Shown piece after piece: positions 25,187 through 38,310 of a stretch of DNA of 64,000 bases. Both the position numbers and the translations under genes were made by a program. Source of the stretch: Sipunculus nudus (lineage: Eukaryota; Annelida; Sipuncula; Golfingiida; Sipunculidae); the NCBI GenBank assembly GCA_026874595.1, contig CM049316.1:44965695-45029694 (forward strand), in the 5' to 3' direction. Every line of letters begins with the position of its first letter. The first letter of the stretch is position 1. The notes under the pieces were generated by a model. It was not told the origin of the DNA. It did not search any database and was given only the letters and a program-made list of their open reading frames with translations.

Positions 25187-26369
25187 ACAAGGTAATATTC
25201 TGATGAGAACTAAACTTAACATTGTATTTATAAGTGGTGTATGGTATTTTACTTTGTGTATATAGTATACCACCAAGTTAACAGCTTTCCTTTTGTAAAT
25301 TTCGGCACAATATGTATACTTCTTTCATGGAACGATAGAAGTCAACCTTATTATAGCCTACGTTTATTGAAGTACTCACCTTTTCCGTTTTGTTTCGCCA
25401 TTGGTTGGTATTAAGGCTATCCCAAATACCTGGACCCTGACGACTACTTCCCGTGTATAAATATATTCCCTTGAATTATTGGTATATCCCTCGCGTACCA
25501 TGTGATGTGCGAAATAACGCCCAGATCACAACACAGGTGAAATGGACTGTTAATGTAATGTCACTGTGGCCTGTAGCACGGACTGTGTGACACTGAGTAT
25601 GGGACAAGGTCCGTATTGCCCCTGTCGCTTGCAAGTTTTTGTACTAACGGTATGTTAACATACGCGATTAGCGAAACGAAAGTACGGGCTGCGGTGTATA
25701 CGCGTAAATATCAACGATCGTAAATATTCCCTTGCGTTTTCCAGCAGACTCGACACGACTGAAAAGCACTCAGACACTATGGCCTGTAGTTTACCTGATA
25801 ACTTATTCGGTATAAGGATCACTTGTACTTCACTTATACGCCCATTTTGGCTCTAACAAGTGTTTGCAAGTTGGGATGTCGGATATTTCAGGTACAGTTA
25901 TGTGTATAGTCCAATATATATAGGTTATCAGTGATGTCGTAGATTTACTAGACTCACGTCGGTCGCTTTCTCGTAACCCGGATCCGCTGGCGTGATCCAC
26001 TTCACCAACTTTGTAATACCCCCTTCTCTCAAACTTGACCGCACGGACGAGCACCCTGCACGGTCGGGTCGCTTGTAGCGATTATGCTTCTGGGGGTGGT
26101 TGCCCGACCTTGGACCTGGGTTTCCCCAATCGCAAATAGAATAAACAGAGACGTTGTGGCCCTGTGTTTCTATTTATCAGTACTTAGTTTTGCATCTGTG
26201 ACATATGACGCATGCCATGGATGACAGAACATACACAATGCTGTATTTAGCACGGACAACACGTAAAACCTCCGGGGACATTGGGCCTCTTGTGCTGTCG
26301 GAAACCAAATTGGTTATTCACAAAGAGGGACGGCCTCAGTTGAAAGGATCGCACGTGGGAATTAGGGTT
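25187..26369. other. GC-richer sequence without a supported gene
   Basis: The stretch 25500-26150 is noticeably less AT-rich and CpG-containing. Short frames are open on both strands, but no start, splice signal or family could be recognised. Confidence 0.25.
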
Positions 26370-26370
26370 C

Positions 26371-26432
<62 letters not shown>
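26370..26432. repeat. (TA)n microsatellite
   Basis: TA tract of about 60 bp. Confidence 0.95.
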
Positions 26433-26669
26433 GCATTAGTAGTTGCAGTTGTATAAAGGGTAGTTAGGAGGGAGATGACCCGGTGGAAAAGGGAAGCCAG
26501 AGTAGAGGTTTGTACTGACATATGGCAAAAAAATATTAAGGCTTCAAGTTCTTTTCGAAGTTGGCATAATTTATTTATAACACATGCCAGTAACACACGT
26601 CATAAGCGTGTATTGTTTATTTGAATGGTATGAGGTTTCTGGATTCAACAAAGCATGTCCGCTATGTGC

Positions 26670-26765
26670 AAAGAGAGAGACACACACAGAGAAAGTGAGA
26701 GAGACAGAGAGGGGAAGAGAGAGAGACAAAGAGAGAGGCAGAGGGAAGAAGATGAAGACGACTTT
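26670..26765. repeat. Purine-rich GA/GACA low-complexity tract
   Basis: Runs of GAGAGA, GACAGA and ACACAC on the + strand. The open frame across it is low complexity. Confidence 0.85.
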
Positions 26766-27360
26766 TGAATAATAATAAGAAAAAAAACATGAGCCAGAAT
26801 GTCGTTGAAGTTAGACGGAGGCTGGAGGTTGGATACTGGATATTCAGGATTTTTTTTAAAATACGTAGCTATTTATAAATTGCCTAAGACACCTATACGG
26901 CCATTGATTCAAGATGACAGTTTTTTATATATTCATTTTAATTTAGTTAATTGGTACATATAATACTTTATCCCGCTTCAGTCGATCACCCCTGTCAGTA
27001 TAAAAAAAATAGTGGTTACATTGGAAAACCAATTACGTGGGAATGTGTATTTTTCGTGAGAATTTTATGAATGTAGCCTTGTGATGTCAGTGAAAGGCCG
27101 TATTAATGTTTCATTACATGAACCAGCTGTATGTTATCGTGCACAGCTTTATCAATATTTGTCCAGATGAACGCATGAAACTGATGGAATATGTGCATGT
27201 ACTTCGTGGTCTTTGTTCTGAGATACCTTTCAAAGAAATATTGGTTGTAATGCATGTGAATAATTTCATTTTGCCTTCAGCGTTAAGATTGATTTATTAA
27301 ACCTTCACCAAACAGTGAACAACTCTTGCCCTTTCGACACTTTTCTGAGCCGCCCCGCTT
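26766..27360. other. Non-coding, no feature recognised
   Basis: AT-rich sequence with short open frames only. Confidence 0.35.
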
Positions 27361-27366
27361 TGTAAA

Positions 27367-27556
27367 TTAGGGGAGGATCCAGGATTTAGAAGAAGGAGTG
27401 GTCCAACCAAAGAGAAAACTTTGAATAGGTCCTCACATCCCGAAGAAGGGGAGTGGGAGGGGCAGCCCGGAAAAATTGGTCTGAATTCCTTGAAAAAAAA
27501 GGTTGTGGCGGCTGAGAAAGGGGGGGGGGGGGTCCGGACCCCCTGGATCCGCTTAT
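27367..27556. mobile_element. Short MITE with GGATCCAG ends
   Basis: Degenerate inverted ends (TTAGGGGAGGATCCAG at 27367 and CTGGATCCGCTTAT ending at 27556) lie between two copies of GTAAA (27362-27366 and 27557-27561), a possible 5-bp target duplication. The GGATCCAG core is shared with the 3.4-kb element at 28557. The interior has a poly-G run. Confidence 0.5.
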
Positions 27557-27561
27557 GTAAA

Positions 27562-28450
27562 CTGATTAGATACGAGACGTGTACTTTGCTTGGAATCCGT
27601 TGTGTTTGTAATGTGATCTTACTATGACATCATCTGTACAGACTAACAGCCGAGTACGGGTCAGTCGGTACTGTTATATACGCCATCTAGTGACTGCTAA
27701 TAAAACTACTGGAGAAAACAAGATAACGCCATCTGTCACCAATAATCACCCGGTTGGGTGCAAGCCTCACAGACAGATGGAGCCACGGGATGGAACAATG
27801 GGGCCTTGGATTAAGACAAGACAAAGACAAGACAAGACTTTTCATCGTGGTTTTAAACTCCCTCAGTTCCTTTTTACAACACTTTGTAATTTACTTAGTC
27901 TGTACCAAGAATACGTTCAGCAGATTTCCTCGATCTATCTTATCATACTTTAATAACCACACTCAAATTGTTCTACCGGTAAATACTACTAAGCGGAAGG
28001 GACAAAAACACATCAAGATACCAATTTTGTATCTGCGTACAGAATAAATAAAAAGTAGGTAACAAAACAGAATAAATAATACTTGTGACAAAACACACCC
28101 CTATGTATCTTGATGATTAATGTTTGGATTTTTATGAATCTTGCCTTGAATATTGACCATGATTGGATTTGTCAGTTCCCAATTTCTGGTGGCACCGCCT
28201 GTATTTTTTTTCAAATTTTTACGTTTTTTCGGTTTTGAGACCGTCAAATGACAGCTGTCGGTTTCTCAGCTGGGGTTTCGTCCAGTGTCCTGGAACCCGG
28301 TGTTGTCCTGAAAACTGGTGGCGCCACCTGATTTTTTATAATCATTTATGCATTTTCCTCCTTTTTGAGAATGAGAATGCAACATTATATTGAAACTATC
28401 ACATTCGCAAATGTGTGTTGTTTAGTTGGGCCCGCTTGTATAAGCGGATG
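27562..28450. other. Non-coding; short AAGACAAGAC direct repeats
   Basis: A short tandem of AAGACAAGACAAAGACAAG is seen at about 27813-27838, and a GGTGGCGCCACCTG-type palindrome at about 28317-28330. No gene is supported. Confidence 0.3.
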
Positions 28451-30034
28451 CCCTATATTGAACACCCTGTCCATCCATCTGTCCGTCTGTTCGTCTTTCT
28501 GTATGTCCATCAAATGTGTTTCCTGATCATAAACTTAAGTTTGGATTGACGTATCGCAGTGGCGGATCCAGAGGGGTAGCTTTGGGGGCTGAAGCCCCCC
28601 CCCCCCCCCCCGACTGAAACATTGTTATCATTTTTTATCAGAGAAGATTTTCTTTACATTATTTCCAATTGCCGTCATACAAATATCACCCTTTCATCTG
28701 AAAAATAAAAAATGAAAACCCAAGGAATCGTTAGGAGAAACGCATGTCGACCCCAGTATCAGGCATCTTTTTTATTCCCTCGCCGTTAGGAGAGAGGACC
28801 ACTGAAATGGTCCGCGTCTGTCAGTCCTTCAATCCGTTCGTCCGTCCCGCATCATCACTGATGCCACACTTTCATAGTTAAACATATGGCCGGGGACCAT
28901 TGTGGCCCAAGGTCCTTGTTGTATTTTTAAATTATTCGTTGGGCATTTCCCAACATTGGTTATAGACGTTAAAAATTTCGATCTACATGATCTATCAACC
29001 GTGACTCCCAGAAGCATTTTTCATGGGATATGCCAGCTGTCCTTGTGCTTGGACACCTTGCTTGTGAACATGATTTAGCGTTAAAATAAAAAGCAAGCCT
29101 TATTAACCTGTCTTTATTCTAAGAATAAAGTAATGCATTTTAAAATTCAGACGTATACTGTAGATTCAGAAATATTAGTTGGGATTTTATTTTCGTGGTT
29201 TTCGTGGATCAAGGTTATCCACGAATTCATGATCCAAACGATAAAAAAATCACACGGTCAGAGAACATCTAAACGGCAGCTGGTAGCAAATTTCATCTAC
29301 ATTTATTATCGCTGGCTGAGTTTTCAATAAAGGTAAAACAAAAATGATTATTACTATTTTATGATTGTCATTGATGCATATAATAAATTTGTTGAATCAT
29401 TTTTTTCTGCAAACTACTATAAACAATACGTGTTTTATAAATATTCAGTTGTCAATTCCCTAATTTCCCCTAATATCGCACGAACACGTCTTCCTGAAAT
29501 GTTTACATTAAAACAATATCAAACTTTACTTTGAACTGAAAACATATCCCCACATTTCCTTTTTGTCAACATTTCGGGTGAAATATTCCAGAACAATAGG
29601 ACATTTCTATCACGGAAAGCGGTACAGTACTGACACGACAAGAACGATACACATGTGCTAATGTTCGTTACCACGGTTACCGAGGCTCGTCCATGTAATC
29701 TCATTTGCATTACCGCGGGATGCGAATGTAAAGTGTTAAAAAACACATATTCCTAATATTGCCGACTACAGCTTGGTGCATAAATGTGAGCCATTAATAA
29801 GACAAGAGGTACTTCTTCCGAATATTGCCGATAGCTGTGCATAAATGTTCGCGTAAGTAGGCCTAAGCGTCGCAGAATATAAGTGAGCAAATTATGTCCC
29901 GCTAATTTTCAGATAAGTCGATCTCTGTCTAGTCGACACGTTAAACCGATTTCTATTTGTTTTATAATATCCAAATAGTTGATACGTCGAATAACGAACG
30001 AACCTCTTGTCCTAGGGCCGCCTTCGGGATTTAC

Positions 30035-30098
30035 AGGCGCCACATGTGACAACCGCCATGATGAACATAAAGTTAAAAACGGACGGGCCCCGTTTCAT
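30035..30098 (-). CDS. Possible signal-peptide first exon (minus strand), speculative
   Basis: On the minus strand an ATG (30098-30096) with A at -3 opens a peptide MKRGPSVFNFMFIMAVVTCG: a basic start, a hydrophobic stretch of about 12 residues and small residues after it, as in a secretion signal. A GTAAAT donor-like sequence follows at 30034. No downstream exon was found, and the position inside a mobile element argues against a host gene. Confidence 0.15.
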
Positions 30099-31742
30099 TT
30101 TCCTCCGATCAAGTGAGGGATTACGTTTTCTGTGTACGTGATGTGATCGTTTGTTATAACTTAAAGGCGATGTATCGTGTGCCGCGGGTAAATCACGGCT
30201 GATTAATTCCTTTGTTAAGCTCTGGCCGGGCGAAGCTTGTTTGCGCAACATTGACCAGACTGACCGCGGTACAGGCACAACCGAGTGATAAACATCTCAG
30301 TCGAACAACCGTCTGTATTACCTGCTCTCGTCTTCCTTGCGTTACTTCTATGGAGATGTTTATAAACCATGATTTCCTAAAATTTTCATTGTCTTTCCAC
30401 GAATTCAAATACCCCACGATATGCGTTTTGCGCAAAATCGACGAAATTTTAAGCCCAAGATAATATCTGAATCTACAGTATATAAAAGAGATCTGACGTT
30501 TGAACGCATTTAAGCAAAAATTATAGACTAATGAAGCAACTGCTCACGTGGAAAAGTAGTTCAAGCTATACCATGCAGTTATTCAAAATAAACGCTGGTG
30601 AGTAATGCCTTAAATAAATCGTTAGAAAATAATATTCAATCATGAGTTATTCGTTTGCCTTTTTCAATGAAGTTTAATGCAACTTAAAAATGTTTATATG
30701 TATAGTTGTGTCTTTATTTTATGACTGATCAGTTATTTGAAATTAAATAATGAACAAAATGTTTACATCGTTGGGCACTTGTGCTCACACCTCATGTTCA
30801 TCTCTATACGATACCTAAAAAAGAGATTATTAATACATGTATACCCAAGTCTTATTTTTATTTGTAAATTGGTTGATAGAAAAAAATAATGTCCAGATCA
30901 TTTATTCTTTTACTGTGAATTCCCCATTCATACTGCTTGCTCCAGTGAAGTTTTTATTTGCTTTTTTTTTATTTGAGTTAATTATTCCTCTACGAAGCAA
31001 GGTTTTCATGTAATTATCGACGTTGGTTGATTCGTCTGTTAGCAGCTGTACTCAACAGTTATAGACGGACTTATTAGGAGAGCAAGAAAAAAATCAATGT
31101 TTATACCTGGATCACAATAATATCTCACAAATATATTAATAAAAAGACCGTCTTTATTTTTGGTTTTAGGGGAACCTTTAATTGGCTATAAATTTCTGAA
31201 AGTGGCGAGCAGACCGGTTATGCAAAATCGAGTTGGTTAACTTGCCCCACATTTCTCTTGAATTAATATATTTCTCGCTATAAACTGTAAATTCACAAAA
31301 TATAAAATACACATAATATGAATTGTCTGATTTTAAAGTCTGCATTTACGTTTAGTCTCAACTTCGTTAATGAGTTAACAGTTGTAAACGGAAAATATTA
31401 TGTTGCACATCTGTTCCCATTTACAACAATTTCACAATTTACAAATTGTCAGATCGTATATGAAGTGGGAAAGTGCCAAAGGTATATTTTGATATCTATA
31501 GCCTAGGAGTTATGTTTTGATATTTTCCAGTCTGCAACTTATTTAATGTTAAACTACGACTACATGTTTACAAGAGATTGAATGTGGCACTGCCCAATCG
31601 GTACCTCTTTCTCTCATCCATCAATAACAGTAATTCTTTTTAAATAATTATTCTGAAGTTTATGAACAGAAAAAGGGCAGTTTTTCGTTTTTAAAACGGC
31701 ATTTTAAAACGTATCCAACGATTGACCGATTATAACCTTTTG

Positions 31743-31746
<4 letters not shown>

Positions 31747-31819
<73 letters not shown>
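31747..31819. repeat. (TA)n microsatellite followed by (GAA)n
   Basis: TA tract of about 73 bp, then AAGAAGAAGAAGAAG to about 31838, near the right end of the 3.4-kb element. Confidence 0.95.
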
Positions 31820-31821
<2 letters not shown>

Positions 31822-31935
31822 AAGAAGAAGAAGAAGAAAAATAAAAAAATGGCAAGCACCTGCGCCAATATACTAGTATATATTATGCAGAGTATCTACT
31901 AGCCCCCAACTTGCAAACTCCTGGATCCGCCCCTG

Positions 31936-32560
31936 TATCGATTTCAAACTTGACTTATATATGGCCCACCTCTAATGCAAGAACTTTATAGATTTTAGAG
32001 TCGTGTGGTTAAAGATCAAGGTCACATGATCCATTTATTTAGAAAGATTGTTGATGCGCATTGTAAGTGAAGCTTGTCATCCCAAACCTTCCATCTTGCA
32101 CATTTAGCTGACCTACCAAAAGGGGAAGAACCTGATTGATTTTGGGGTCACAAGGTCATAGTTCAAGTGCAAAGGGGCAATCTGTCGGCATATTTGTTTC
32201 CGATTGATAACTACAGTTTGGATTGAAATATTGATTTCAAACTTGACTGAAATATGACCCACCAATAATGTAAAAAAAACTTTTGATTTTGGGGTCATAA
32301 GGTCAAAGGTTAAGGTCACAGGACCAACATCTTAAAAAAGATTGTGGATGTATTTTAAGCCAAACTTTTCATTCAAAAACTTCCATCTTCCAGATATTGC
32401 TCACCTGCCAATAGGAGAAGAAACTTATTGATTATGGGGTCACAAAGTCAAAGGTCAAGGTCACAGGACTATCAATTCAAAAAAATAGTTTATTGATGAT
32501 AACTTCAGTTGCGTTGACAGGTTGGCTTCAAACTGATCACAGGATTGATATTTTAAAGAA
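31936..32560 (+). repeat. AGGTCA-type tandem repeat, about two units
   Basis: Units of about 290 bp with ATTTCAAACTTGACTTATAT, GGGGTCACAAGGTCA and AAGGTCAAGGTCACA segments. This copy was split by the 3.4-kb insertion; its left part is seen at about 28500-28556. Confidence 0.75.
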
Positions 32561-32562
32561 AA

Positions 32563-34080
32563 CAAGGGACCTATGGGTCACGTCGCTCAGCTGAATTTTG
32601 GAAAATATTAGTAACTGCAAAATATTTTTGTTTCTTATGGTTTTTCCATGTATATTACCATTTAATAATGTGTAATAAATGAAACCTTTGGCCTGAAACC
32701 ATTTAGTGATGCACCAAGGGAAAAAATGGGCTTACGGTAAGTGTCATATAAACGTTCCATTTCATAAACAAATAATGTGTGAAGGTAATTAATTTTTCAA
32801 AAGTTAAATATATGGCCATATGAGTTAAAAATTAATCCCACAAAGTTTGACCAATATTTCTAATTTTAAAAACTAGATAACTAGGCCCCTCCAACTTTAA
32901 GAGATATGAACGAAATGCTACAAAGTATTTATATCTTCTTAAATCTTGTCAGTTAGCACTTTCATTAGGTCCTAATATTTTACCATATATGAATATTAGG
33001 ATTAAATTCCTGAACATTTCTTTCTTTAAAAAAATCAAAATTGGCTCCCTGTGGTATTTATGCTGGCAGCCTGATCAAGCTCAACAAGAGAGAGGGCTTT
33101 CCGGAGTGATGGGATTACATAACAGCCTGGGGAGCATAGAGAGTTGCATTGAATGACCTAGAGTGACCTCAGTGGACTGCTTGACAATGTAAGGGAATAC
33201 AACAAGAGCCTCCAAACAAATTCAGTAACTAGCCTAATTTTGCAGTTTTTATTTTTCATATTTAAGATTTTAATAGATTTAATCCTTATGTGTACATGCT
33301 GTGAAAATAACATCCACAGTACCTACAGGAAAAAAACGTGCCAAAGTTGGGCAAAATTTAAGGTACTGATTTTATATTTATGCTAATAACTTAAAAAAAA
33401 TTGCAAATTTCAGATCTAATTTTCCGTAAACAATTGAATCTTGATTAAATGATGTTATATTCCTGATAAAAAGTCTCAGCCATTCTTATGTTAAGTGAGT
33501 AAATATATATCCTTATTTTTTACAAAGTGCATTATGTTTCGGCCTATAACTTCAACAAATTATGCAATACTGACCTAAATTTTGGTATGTACATAGGAAA
33601 TGTATGGAAGAATATGAATATTCACAATTACATCTTACATTATGCCAATTTTTGGATTACCAGGTAAACAAAAGTAGGGTCATGATGGTAGAAAATACAA
33701 ATACATTAAGTCTTCTAAAAAACTTCAATAGCTAGACTATTTTTTAAGCTTTTCAAAATTCATCAGATTAAATCTATATGTAAACTGGCTGTGAAAATTA
33801 AATCAAATATACTTATAAGAAAAAAAACTGCCATGGTCAAATTTAGGCAAAATTTAAGGTACCAATTTTTTATTTTTGCTAATATTTTTAAAAATTTTTT
33901 AAGCTCTTTTTCTCAGTAGTGGATTGATGTCTCGGCCTGAAATTTTGTATGGTGTATCCATCTGTAAATCGAATTTCGGTAAAAATTGCACATAAATCAA
34001 GAATTTAATTGGCATCACTGATGCCACAAATTTGGAGTCATTTCATGTCAGGAACATTCAACGCCTTACATTATCCGTGC
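32563..34080 (-). mobile_element. CAGCTGAGC-bounded repeat, minus-strand copy
   Basis: Starts at AACAAGGGACCTATGGGTCA...GCTCAGCTGA (32563). The blocks GGGCAAAATTTAAGGTAC and CATGCTGTGAAAATAA occur inverted in the copy at 40.8-43.45 kb. The right end is not clear; TAATACAGC-like or AGCTGAGCTAAAA ends are missing, so the copy is probably truncated. Confidence 0.55.
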
Positions 34081-36289
34081 CTTTCATTTGGCGGATACCC
34101 GTAGTCGCTTATCGACTGCCCGTATTCCAGTTATTATTATTATTTTCACTTATTCATGCTTCAACTAACTGTATGTGACAGTTATTTCCTGACGTGAGTA
34201 ATTCATTCGTCGTTTAAAATATGGTTAAATATTATAACACTCATACGTCTGATTATCAGATCAAAGACCATGAGAATATAACAAGTATAATACTTATAAT
34301 AGACAACATACACAGTTCCGTTTTTACTCAGTGCTTACAATGTCAGTGATTTGGCAATTTCTGTTGTATGGGTTTACTGCATGGATTTTACAGTATCAAT
34401 CGCTGAAATATTTCATGTAACGTAAACTCTTTAATTGTTCGACGAGTTATGCAGTGCCTGAATTTCAATTTATAAACTTCAAATACTGTCAAACATATTT
34501 TCTTATCGACTGAGAACAAACAGAGAACATGTAAATTTTACTTTATGTTCCGGTAGCAATACACGGGCCAATGTGCATCAAGAAGACTTAAGATGAGATC
34601 CTGAATAATTGTGGAACCCCAAACTATTTCAGGACTAACCTCCCCATCATCACGTGCTATATAAACTAACTTAATTAGAATAAGAAAAAAGTATATATGA
34701 GATAACAGCACTGTTATGATGCGAGATATAATTTTTTCCTCGAATTTCCTCCTATATGTTAAAGCGTGAACTAACACTTTTTTTCTGCTACGGAATTTAA
34801 AGTTTTAATTAGTTCTATATGTTAGTCCACTTTAGGCAAAAAAAATAATAAAAGGTGTGGTTCTCAGGCACCGCCCGCGTCAATTTCATACCACAACATC
34901 AATAATTTTTATTTTGATTTTCAATAGAAACTTATCAATTTTGAGCTTCAGTCGCTCGGACATTTCTTTCAAGAAGATAAAAACATACAATTTTGATAAA
35001 ATTTTCTTTGTTATGTTGCGCATTTACCTGTTTAGCAAGATAGATTTGTTATTATCATGCTTTTTCTTTATAATTTGACATTTTATCGAAACATACCCAA
35101 AAAAAATTAAAAATAAAAAAATGCCCGCCCGCATTGATTTCTGAAAAAAGTGTCTTAAAACCAAACCGTATTTTTTGGCCTTATGTTTTTAACTTTTATT
35201 TTATATCTAAAGTAATTATAATTCGTTACTTGATTTTCATGTGAGAAATTAGTTTAATAAGTGTGAAAAGCTAAAAGAAATCGGCCTTACTGACACAAAT
35301 AAATTTCAGGCATGTTCCGAAATATAAGTATATGCATGTATTTTTAAAGGTGGTTCAGCTGATATGTTGCAACTCTACGTTCTCTGCTGCCTTAATTAGT
35401 TTTATGGGTATCCGAGAAGGGGTACCTGTTAGCTCTGGGTATCGAGACAGACGCGGGCACAGAATGAGGTCAAGGCTGTAGATGTTGATGTGTTGATGCA
35501 GTTTCTGCAACAAAATCACTAAAATTCACATTAGATATCGCATTGGCAAGAGAATATCCTACAATATTATCTCAAGGTAGCGTTTAATAAGTTGTTTATC
35601 TACCTTTCAGCATGGAATGCTCTACAGTTCCGTGGAAAAGGAGTATAAATTTGTTGAAATAGCTTGGCCTGAAGGCTGGCGTCAGTGGCTGCCAGTCTTC
35701 CACACAGACTGGTGTTAGCCCCGCCCAATATTTTTATATATTACATTACTGATCAAGGTTTTGAAACTGGGTTTACATATTTATTGTCATGTTTCATTTG
35801 TAACTATTTTTAAAAAGAAAACGTCATGCAATCACATTATTCACGTGAATTTGCTTAAATAATCACCAGCTTTACCAGGAACAAAAAGTAGTGCTTGGAG
35901 AATTATTGGACAGCTCACTGTAAATTAACATAACAATTGATACTATTGTTGATTTTTTAAAGTAGTAATTTGCAATGGTATTATTATTAACGCAATACAT
36001 TGTTCAAGAAAATGATTTCTTGAAACAATATTATATACAAAAATATATTGTAAATTCATGTATCTACAAGCCTTATTATATTTTTGCTCCATGTTTATTT
36101 TTTGCTAAGACCTACATGTAAAATAAATCTACATTATTTAGACAGTTTTAATACACATATGAATTACTGAAACCACATTTTTTTTAGCAAACTTTGGTCT
36201 TATAGCAGTTTTATTCCTGTGTTTACATGAACACTTTTTGTGAAATGCACCTGAAAAGGGGAAAATATACTTTATGAAAGTTGTTGAGT
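34081..36289. other. Non-coding; possible promoter-proximal region of the HP1BP3-like gene
   Basis: No supported exon. At 35692-35712 a 7-bp-stem hairpin (CCAGTCT...AGACTGG) lies just before an Sp1-like CCCCGCCC (35719-35726). A non-coding first exon of the HP1BP3-like gene could lie here or further left, but no transcription start can be fixed from sequence. Confidence 0.25.
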
Positions 36290-36535
36290 AGGGGAAGTAA
36301 TGGTTGGGCTGCTGACTTATGACTGCAACTTGTGGGTTTGTGTCCTGTTCTAAACACCTGTTTTGCTAAGACCCCTGGACAAGTCTTCACCAAAAGCATA
36401 AACCCTCTTCACCCAGGAGTAAATGGGTATTGGTTATGCATGTGAGACAGGCAAATATAGACAGAACCAATAGCATCTGTTATAGCTGAATTGGTTTTGT
36501 ATTCCAAAGGGGTAAATAAAAGCTACAAAAGTTAT
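36290..36535 (+). mobile_element. tRNA-derived SINE (+ strand)
   Basis: The head resembles a tRNA gene: box A-like TGGTTGGGCTGC near 36301 and box B-like GGTTTGTGTCC at 36335-36345. It is followed by a conserved-looking body with CTGTTTTGCTAAGACCCCTG and CACCCAGGAGTAAATGGGTA, typical of SINE families in molluscs and other animals. It lies upstream of the first coding exon of the HP1BP3-like gene. Confidence 0.65.
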
Positions 36536-37447
36536 GAAGGTCTCCAAAAGCATGAAGTTGGAGATGGATCAGATTGACTTTGTCAGTGATATCTAACTGT
36601 AAACAAACTCCAAGTACTGTAATAGAGACATGATTAATACCTTTCAATTAATGCTAGATATTTGAAAATGCATGAAGACTGTTTCACATCTGCCACAACA
36701 AGAACCTTGGTTTTTTTATAAACATCTAGATGTGTGTATTAGTCTGAAAGTCATGTGAAAATTAAATTTTTTTTTTTACTATTGTAAATGCCAATCAATG
36801 TTTGATTTAATGTGGTGTTAAATGCTGCAGATGCGTTTGTTATGATTTGTCCTACAACTCCCATTTGTGTGATATAATTTTGTCTTTAAGTTGGCTTGCA
36901 GGCATTCTAATTCACCTCTTGTCAGACAGGGGTCAGCACAGGTTGAATGGTATCCTCATATATGAATTTCAAATTAACTCTAACATAAATAGCTCTCATA
37001 ACTGGAGTCATTTTTTCATTTACAGGGCAGGAGATTTCCAGTTTGACCTCCAGTTCAATACAGGAGGGTTATCTGTGTAAGATTTCAAGTGACAAATGCT
37101 GTAGTTGCACATTTGCCCTCATTTTGTTCTGTGCACCAGTTGGCAAGAAAAATTAGAGGGTTTATTGTAGGTTTATTGTCAATAAGTTTGGGATTGTGTA
37201 GTAAATATAACCATTTATATTTTTTTATAGGCTACAAACTTAAAATTCAGCTTTAGGCAGCTTTACATTTGTGAAACCTGATAGATTGGAGGCTCCAGGA
37301 GGAGCCAGGCATTTACTGTTTAAAATGTTATCTGTCATGTCAAACAACACAGTCATTGAATGAAATTTATCATTTATGAAATATTTTCTTAGTCTCATGG
37401 ATCATATTGTTTATTTGCATATTTTATGATTTTATTTTCAAAACAGA
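36536..37447. other. Non-coding upstream or intronic sequence
   Basis: AT-rich. It ends in the acceptor TATTTTCAAAACAG at 37447, which implies at least one further upstream non-coding exon of the gene that follows. Confidence 0.4.
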
Positions 37448-37536
37448 CTGAAGGATGAAGCCACTTAAGAAGCTGATGGTTGAGAGGAGTGCAGGAGACA
37501 TGGCTAATGACGTCGCTGAACCACCAGCACCTGCTG
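37448..37536 (+). CDS. HP1BP3: HP1BP3-like exon with start codon
   Basis: Acceptor CAAAACAG ends at 37447. Seven untranslated bases precede the ATG at 37455, which has A at -3. The exon codes residues 1-27 (MKPLKKLMVERSAGDMANDV...) and ends in phase 1 at a GTAATT donor. Because the start lies so close to an acceptor, the 5'UTR must be split by an upstream intron. Confidence 0.7.
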
Positions 37537-37577
37537 GTAATTTAATTATTATTATTTTTATTAATGTGTTTCCATGT

Positions 37578-37664
<87 letters not shown>

Positions 37665-38230
37665 AACCTATGTAATAAGAATACCCATGGGACTGGCCAG
37701 AAATGGTCTTAATTCAAAGATGATTTTAATAGACTGGTAAGTTATGACCAATGTGAATGCTATTGGTTCACTCAAGGGGGTTCCACTAATTCTTTTTATA
37801 TACATGTATATATAATATGTATACACTGTCAGAAGTCCCACTCTAAGTTCTAGTTTCAAAGGTCAGTGCAAAATCCAGCTATGAATCATTATTCTGTTAC
37901 ATGTACAAAAATGTTTCAACAAAAAATTAGTATATGATAGTTTGAAGTGTTTATTTATTATCCTTGAACCAAAAATTGCAGACTTCATTGTCCCCATGAA
38001 TGAAATTTGCAATGAAAATCCCGTAGTTACCATAAATCATAATCAGTTAACTCCATCAGATTAAATAAATTCACTATGCAATTACATAAATATCAAACTA
38101 GGACATTTTAAACAGGAGATAATTTATAGAATATTGGAAGTGAAGGTTGGAAGTTTGTATAATAATTATTGCTGTAATCTTGTTGACTACATGTCCATTG
38201 TATTATAATTTAAATTTACACAGTGTTGAG

Positions 38231-38310
<80 letters not shown>

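Larger units (their letters stand above)
28557..31935. mobile_element. 3.4-kb insertion with CAG(T/G)GGCGGATCCAG ends
   Basis: Ends: CAGTGGCGGATCCAG at 28557 and CTGGATCCGCCCCTG ending at 31935. The 5-bp word TATCG flanks both (28552-28556 and 31936-31940). The left flank ...TTTGGATTGACGTATCG and the right flank TATCGATTTCAAACTTGAC join into the normal sequence of the AGGTCA-type repeat, so the empty site can be read directly. CAG-type ends resemble hAT elements, although the duplication is 5 bp rather than 8. A poly-C run lies near the left end and a (TA)n tract near the right. A GC-rich central stretch (about 29990-30330) is unlike the rest. No transposase is recognised. Confidence 0.7.

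Noticed and set aside
26205-26596. Open frames crossing (TA)n tracts (IYIYIY...), also at 7.8, 37.6, 38.3, 39.8 and 45.6 kb
   Set aside because: Poly-IY translation of TA microsatellites, not protein genes.
36290-36535. Possible intact tRNA gene
   Set aside because: Box A and box B-like words are present, but no cloverleaf with matching acceptor stem can be formed, and the extended body marks a SINE.
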